Below are positions 59,572-64,000 of a DNA stretch of 64,000 nucleotides, in pieces. The notes below the pieces were generated by a model. That model saw only the letters and a program-made list of their open reading frames with translations. It did not search any database and was not told the origin of the DNA. Source of the stretch: Rhizoctonia solani (lineage: Eukaryota; Basidiomycota; Agaricomycetes; Cantharellales; Ceratobasidiaceae); contig NC_057381.1 in NCBI RefSeq assembly GCF_016906535.1, positions 1,674,001 to 1,738,000 of the forward strand, given 5' to 3'. Made by a program: the position numbers and the translations under genes. The first letter of the stretch is position 1. Each line of letters starts with the position of its first letter.

Positions 59572-61594
59572 ATGAAAAGGCACCATGTCTCAGAGGGAAT
59601 TAAAAACTTGGACAATTTGGAGATCTTTTCTGTAAATAACATCTCTCCACTCAATATTTACTACTCTGCATTTCCAAGTATTAGTGCCCCCAACAAGAAA
59701 AGCACCACCCAGATGAAACCATTCTATGGGTGGGCTATGATTGACTCAGGAGCTTCATCCTGTTTCATCCATAAAATCTTATTGACCAATATCATATACC
59801 CTTGGTCAGGAAGTCAATTCCTAGGTCATTAAAGGTCATTGATGGTCGTGATATCAGCTCTGGTTTGGTTGAGTTTGAATGTACTTTTGAATTTTTTATA
59901 GGTAGCTATAAAGAGGTTTTGAAATGTAATGTAGCAGACATAGGTAGACACTCAATTGTTTTAGGAATGTCTTGGCTCAAGTTACACAACCCAACTATAG
60001 AATGGACTACCAAGCGTGTAATGTTTAACTCTGTATACTGTAGTACAACTTGTTTTTCTTCTTCTCATATTATCCTGGGAAACACTGGTGGGACTGCCAA
60101 CCACCTTGAAAGTGTACCAGAAGACCTAGGAGGTGCTGAGGCTCCTTATGAGGCTCTTGAAAGTATCCCTAGGGATCCTGGAGGTGCTGTGGATTATTCA
60201 CTTGAAGGCATCCCAGAGGAACTCTGTGACTATGCAGAGGTATTTTCTGAGGACAAGGTGACAGAGTTGCCTCCTCATTGCTCCTATGACTTGGAGATAG
60301 TCCTCCAAGATCAAACCAAACAGGTTAAAGGACCTGTCTATCCCCTTAGACCTTCTGATGATGAGGAACTCAAGAGGATCTTAAAGGAACAGCTGGACCA
60401 AGGCCTTATCAGGCCCTCAAAATCCCATTACAGCTCTCCTGTGATCTTTGTTCCCAAAAAGAATGGCAAAAGGAGGATGTGCATTGACTACCGTGCACTG
60501 AATGCCAACACAGTCAAGAACTCTTACCCCCTTCCTTTGATTTCCAATCTCATTGAGAAGTTAAGGGGTGCAAAGTGCTTTACTGCTCTAGACCTTAAAT
60601 CTGGATATAACCTTGTCAGAATTAAGGAAGGAGATGAATGGAAAACAGCATTCAAGACTAAATATGGCCTTTTTGAATACCTGGTTATGCCCTTTGGGCT
60701 GTGCAATGCCCCAGCTACCTTCCAGCATTTCATGAATGATATCCTGAGGGACATCTTAGATGTCTATGTGATAGTGTACTTGGATGATATCCTTATTTTC
60801 TCCAAATCCAGAGAAGAACATGTTACCCATGTCAGGGAAGTTCTCAAAAGGCTACAGAAGCACAAGTTGTACTGTCAGCTTGAGAAATGCAGGTTCTTCC
60901 AGGATCAAGTACACTACTTGGGAATCATAGCCAATGGGGAAGGGGTATGTGCAGACCCTGAAAAAATCTCCAAAGCTGTTGATTGGGCAACACCCCAGAC
61001 AGTTAAAGGGGTTCAAGAGTTCTTAGGTTTTGTCAACTTCTACAGGCGGTTCATTATGAACTTCTCCAAGCTTGCATATCCACTCTATCAACTGTTGCGC
61101 AAGGAGAACCCTTGGAAGTGGGGTGCTGAACAGCAGGAGTCTTTTGACAACCTAAAAAGAGCTCTGATTGAATCCCCTGTCCTCATTCAGCCTGATGTTT
61201 CAAAAGAGTTCTTCCTTGAGTGTGATGCATCAGATTATGCAACTGGTGCAATCCTTAGCCAAAAAGGTGGAGATGACAAACTCCATCCTGTGGCCTTCCT
61301 TTCAAAGAGCCTATCACCTGCAGAATGCAACTATGACATCTATGACAAAGAGTTGCTTGCAGTGATTAGAGCATTGAAGGAATGGAGACACCTTTTGGAA
61401 GGCTCTGAAATCCCTGTCAAAGTCCTCACAGATCACAAAAACCTGGAATATTTCCAAACAAAGAGGGAACTTAACAGGCGTCAGGCTAGATGGATGGGAT
61501 TTTTGGCAGACTATAACTACAGAATTGTTTACAGGCCTGGCTCCCAAAACAAAAAAGCTGATATCCTTTCCAGGAGAGAAGACCTGAAAGGGGA
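59572..61594 (+). pseudogene. pol: Pol of element B (PR-RT-RNase H), frameshifted and truncated
   Basis: Opens MKRHHVSEGIKNLDNLEIFS, with protease WAMIDSGASSCFIHK. A single-base loss near 59772-59776 moves the frame, and reading continues at 59802 with SIPRSLKVIDGRDISSGLVE. RT blocks include LKEQLDQGLIRPSKSHYSSP and the intact catalytic box YLDDILIF. RNase H reads ECDASDYATGAILSQKGG, YDKELLAVIRALKEWRHLLE and TDHKNLEYF; the linker VYRPGSQNKKADILSRRED then runs into the LTR of C at 61595 (terminal residues to 61682 are LTR-encoded). Integrase is absent because of that insertion. Confidence 0.9.
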
Positions 61595-62167
61595 TGTTGT
61601 AGACACAATCGATACCAGGGAATTTATTCCCAATTTCTCGAATTTAAACGAAGGCAATCAGAGAACATTTTCAGTCACGTGACATCGGCGCTTACATCAT
61701 ACGCTAAGCGCCGAGCCACGTCCCCATTCACGCTTACTAAGCACACGTAGCCACCTCCACTTGATGACATCACTATGACACGTCAGTGACACGTATGCAT
61801 GAGTAAAGCCAACTGTGGAGCGGGGTTCTTATTTGATACAGTATTTGATATAATGTATTTGTAATTAGCTAGCTTGTAGAATATATAAAGAGGCACACCG
61901 ACCATGGTAACACCCAGGTCGATTACCTCTTGTCGCATCTTCACTTGTACGAGGCCTTACAGCCAGATCACTAAGTAGTATTACCACGCCTTAAAGCGTC
62001 AACTCCACTGTATATACGTAGTTTGCCATCGCCCATACGGCCTTGGTCATTGTAGATTAGTAGTTAGATGTCGTAGGGTAGACCTTGCCGCCTTACGCGG
62101 TATTTACTGTACTTCCACACGGCCACAAGCGCCCGCGCCCTCGACGTCCATTCAGACGTCTAGGACA
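61595..62167 (+). repeat. 5' LTR of element C
   Basis: 573 bp, TGTTGTAGACACAATCG...GACGTCTAGGACA. A TATA box (TATATAAAG, 61882) lies 34 nt before AGGTCGATTACCT (61916-61928). The right flank (ctagg) does not repeat the left (gggga), as expected if it is the LTR of a larger element and not solo. Confidence 0.85.
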
Positions 62168-62169
62168 CT

Positions 62170-62182
62170 AGGTAATCAACCT
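62170..62182 (+). promoter_or_regulatory. Element C self-priming primer-binding site
   Basis: AGGTAATCAACCT, 2 nt after the LTR end, pairs with AGGTCGATTACCT (61916-61928) at 12 of 13 positions, and perfectly with the same site in the solo LTR copy (AGGTTGATTACCT, 46530-46542). Confidence 0.72.
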
Positions 62183-62410
62183 TAAGTTGGTTGCAAACCG
62201 TGCCCACCAGCACACCCACTCAGTCCAACAACAAGAAGGCCCCTAGTACTAGCACGAGGGAAATCAGGTGATCGGGATCGCCTTTCGCTGTCAATAATCA
62301 AACCAGCGTTGTCCCCACCTAGTACCAAATTGCTATAAGGCTAACGGGTTCTAATCGTCCGCATACCACCGGTCGCCGCACCATTCGTTAGCGACCCTAG
62401 ACAGCCAATC

Positions 62411-62512
62411 CACCCGCTTGCAGAAGCACTGCCCCGCATCACGCCCGTCCACGGCAGTTGATCAGGGTAAGAACTGTCCAACGCTAGGCCGGTTGAGGCA
62501 AGGGTTTAGCGT
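62411..62512 (+). promoter_or_regulatory. Conserved pre-gag leader block, element C
   Basis: CCGCTTGCAGAAGCAC, GCATCACGCCCGTCCACGGC, TTGATCAG, GTCCAACGCTAGG and TTTAGCG, collinear with the blocks in A and B although the gag proteins of C and A/B are very different. Confidence 0.65.
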
Positions 62513-62650
62513 ACACATACAATAAAGCGCTCATAAGTCCTGATATAGGCACACTAGTACCCCATACCTTCCACCATTACCTCCCGCACTCCCCCTTGTT
62601 CTTCCTCCCGGGCATCCACCCACGCTGGCCGGTCCTACCCCACACATCCT

Positions 62651-64000
62651 ATGGCAACCCGCTCCCGGCCACCCTCTTGAGCCCGCTCCCCTATCGATCA
62701 GGGAGAGCTGGGACCCTTCCTTCCGCCAGCCTCCCCTGAGCTCGGCGAAGTATCTCTCGAGCGGGTCATCCGCCTCCTCTGGGGACTCCAATCCCAGGTT
62801 GACCGCATCGAGCGGACCCTCTCGGAGCAAGCCAAAGTTAGCCGAGAGGTTCGGACCAATGTCGAGAACATCTCACAAGCGGTCGATACTGTCAAGGATG
62901 GGCTTGCCCAACTCCAGCAATCCCGGGGCCCCCACACCCCAGAAGAACGAAAACCCCCCGCGGTCAAGGAAACTCCCAGGGCCGCGCCCAAAGTCAAGCC
63001 TTTTGGCAAGACTCAACCATCCCTCGGGGCTCCAGCCCCCATCTTCTCCACAGGGGCCCCTAGGCGCGACCCCCTCACCCTGTTTAACCCCTATCCCTCC
63101 TCTTCCTTCCCTTCTGGACCGGCTCCAGCCCAAGGACCTCCACCAGCGCCTGTCATTACCCCGGCGCAGCCTCCAGCCCCCTCCACTGTAAAGGTGGACC
63201 ACCCAGATGCCTTCAAAGGCAAGATAGGCTCGGAGGCCAAGCAATGGCTAACCCGCATGTTGGCCTGGGTTTGCCTCAACCAGAGGCAGTTCCCCTTGGA
63301 CTTGGAGGTCCTCAGCTTCCTTCTCATGAATATGGAGGAAGCAGCAGGGGCCTGGGCCCATCCCCACTTGGACCAATTGGGGTCCCATCGCGCACTCATC
63401 CAGACCGTGGATGAGTTCAAAATCGAATTCCTGGCCGCCTTTGGCGACCCTGATGCAACCCGTGCAGCGGAGCGGAAGATCACTTCCCTAACACAGACCG
63501 GCACTTGTGCCAAATATATTACTAAGTTCCGCACGCTGCAAATGGAGCTCGATTGGAACAATGCCGCACTACGCGGCCAATTTGCGCAGGGACTTCACTG
63601 GGAGGTCCGAAGACAGATTGCCACAAGGGAGAGGCAACCCCGTACCCTGAGGGAGCTGCAAGATGCTGCCCTCATCATTGACAACGCCCTCCGCGAGGAA
63701 AGAGCCAGCCACCCGCAACAGGGTAATAAGTCTGCCAAATCCTCTACCACCCCCAACCGGGGGGCGAGTACCGGCCAACAGGCCACCAAAACCGGCCCCC
63801 TCTCTTCCAACCCCAACTACGTCTCGGAAGAAGAACGCAACCGCCGCCGCGCAGAAGGCCTCTGTGTGAAATGCGGAAGGGCCGGCCACAAGTTTGCCAA
63901 GTGTAGAACCGGCTGGAAGGCTACCCCAAAGGAGGACAAAGGGAAAGCCAAGGAAACCGCCAAGATTGGCAAAGACTCTGGATCCCAATTGGGAAAAGAG
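62651..64000 (+). pseudogene. gag: Gag of element C with an early stop, continues past window
   Basis: ATG 62651 gives MATRSRPPS and then TGA (62678-62680), most simply a C-to-T change of CGA. From 62681 the frame is open to the window edge: GELGPFLPPASPELGEVSLE, a helical part RLLWGLQSQVDRIERTLSEQ, a Pro-rich linker, then the gag core KIGSEAKQWLTRMLAWVCLN, EFKIEFLAAFGDPDATRAAE, ITKFRTLQMELDWNNAALRG and TLRELQDAALIIDNALREER. It carries the zinc knuckle CVKCGRAGHKFAKC (CX2CX4HX4C) near 63858-63905. Distinct from A/B gag. Several longer antisense and shifted frames here are shadows of it. Confidence 0.85.

Larger units (their letters stand above)
57160..61594 (+). mobile_element. Ty3/gypsy element B (3' part displaced by C)
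   Basis: 5' LTR, self-priming site, leader, complete gag, and pol through RNase H. Cut at 61594 by the LTR of element C. Sister family to A. Integrase and 3' LTR are not visible. Confidence 0.9.
61595..64000 (+). mobile_element. Ty3/gypsy element C, 5' part (runs off window)
   Basis: 5' LTR, self-priming site, leader and gag, inserted in B pol. The LTR family is the same as element L and the solo LTR at 46.2 kb, so C probably also encodes a chromodomain integrase beyond the window. Confidence 0.88.

Noticed and set aside
61595..62167. Reading this LTR as a solo LTR or as B's own 3' LTR
   Set aside because: Flanks do not repeat, its sequence is unrelated to B's 5' LTR, and a self-priming site and gag follow it.
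62531..63988. Several minus- and shifted plus-strand frames
   Set aside because: Shadows of the element C gag frame, which has a gag core and zinc knuckle.
1..64000. tRNA genes
   Set aside because: Scanned by eye for GTTCGAATC-type B boxes; matches such as those near 1990, 29975, 33778 and 52880 lack a paired A box and acceptor stem.

Overview
The window is nuclear DNA from a filamentous basidiomycete. Every protein gene is split by many short (about 45-60 nt) GT-AG introns, gene content is Agaricomycete-like, and the right-hand quarter is filled with Ty3/gypsy retrotransposons of the kind abundant in Rhizoctonia/Ceratobasidium (Cantharellales). That placement is an inference from gene style and element sequences, not from a search.

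Layout. 0.96-4.05 kb (-): a secreted DUF5695-like protein. 5.4-9.2 kb (-): the endocytic coat adaptor Sla2/End4. 9.6-10.3 kb (+): a PAP2-family phosphatase, divergent from sla2. 10.3-15.8 kb: a gene-free stretch. 15.8-18.0 kb (+): cytochrome P450-1. 19.1-20.6 kb (+): a secreted chitin deacetylase. 22.2-25.2 and 25.4-26.8 kb (-): two disordered proteins, the first with an unusual Cys-Cys-rich module. 30.2-32.0 kb (+): the meiotic recombinase DMC1. 33.8-34.7 kb (-): a histidine phosphatase. 35.0-36.0 kb (-): the spliceosomal protein SF3A2. 36.1-46.2 kb: a P450 cluster (P450-2, -3 and -4, all -) with a fructosamine-3-kinase-like gene (+) inside it. 48.6-49.07 kb: the 3' end of a fifth P450, cut off by a retrotransposon.

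From 46.2 kb on, mobile DNA dominates. A 573-bp solo LTR with perfect target duplication sits 45 bp upstream of the P450-4 start and is itself interrupted by a 1,233-bp solo LTR. From 49.07 kb to the window end there is a nested stack. Element A truncates P450-5 and carries a non-autonomous LTR element (D) in its gag. A's pol is interrupted by a minus-strand chromodomain element (L). L is interrupted by element B, and B's pol is interrupted by element C, which runs off the end. A, B and C all show the signature of Tf1-type self-priming: 12-13 nt just downstream of the 5' LTR are complementary to a site 33-34 nt downstream of the LTR TATA box. The paired sequences differ between families but stay complementary. 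The same three elements share a conserved leader block about 125-145 nt upstream of gag.

A caution about sequence quality: several conserved genes, including the essential sf3a2 and sla2, need one extra base in or beside a short homopolymer run to stay in frame. This looks more like assembly deletions than biology, so frameshifts here should not be read directly as pseudogenes.
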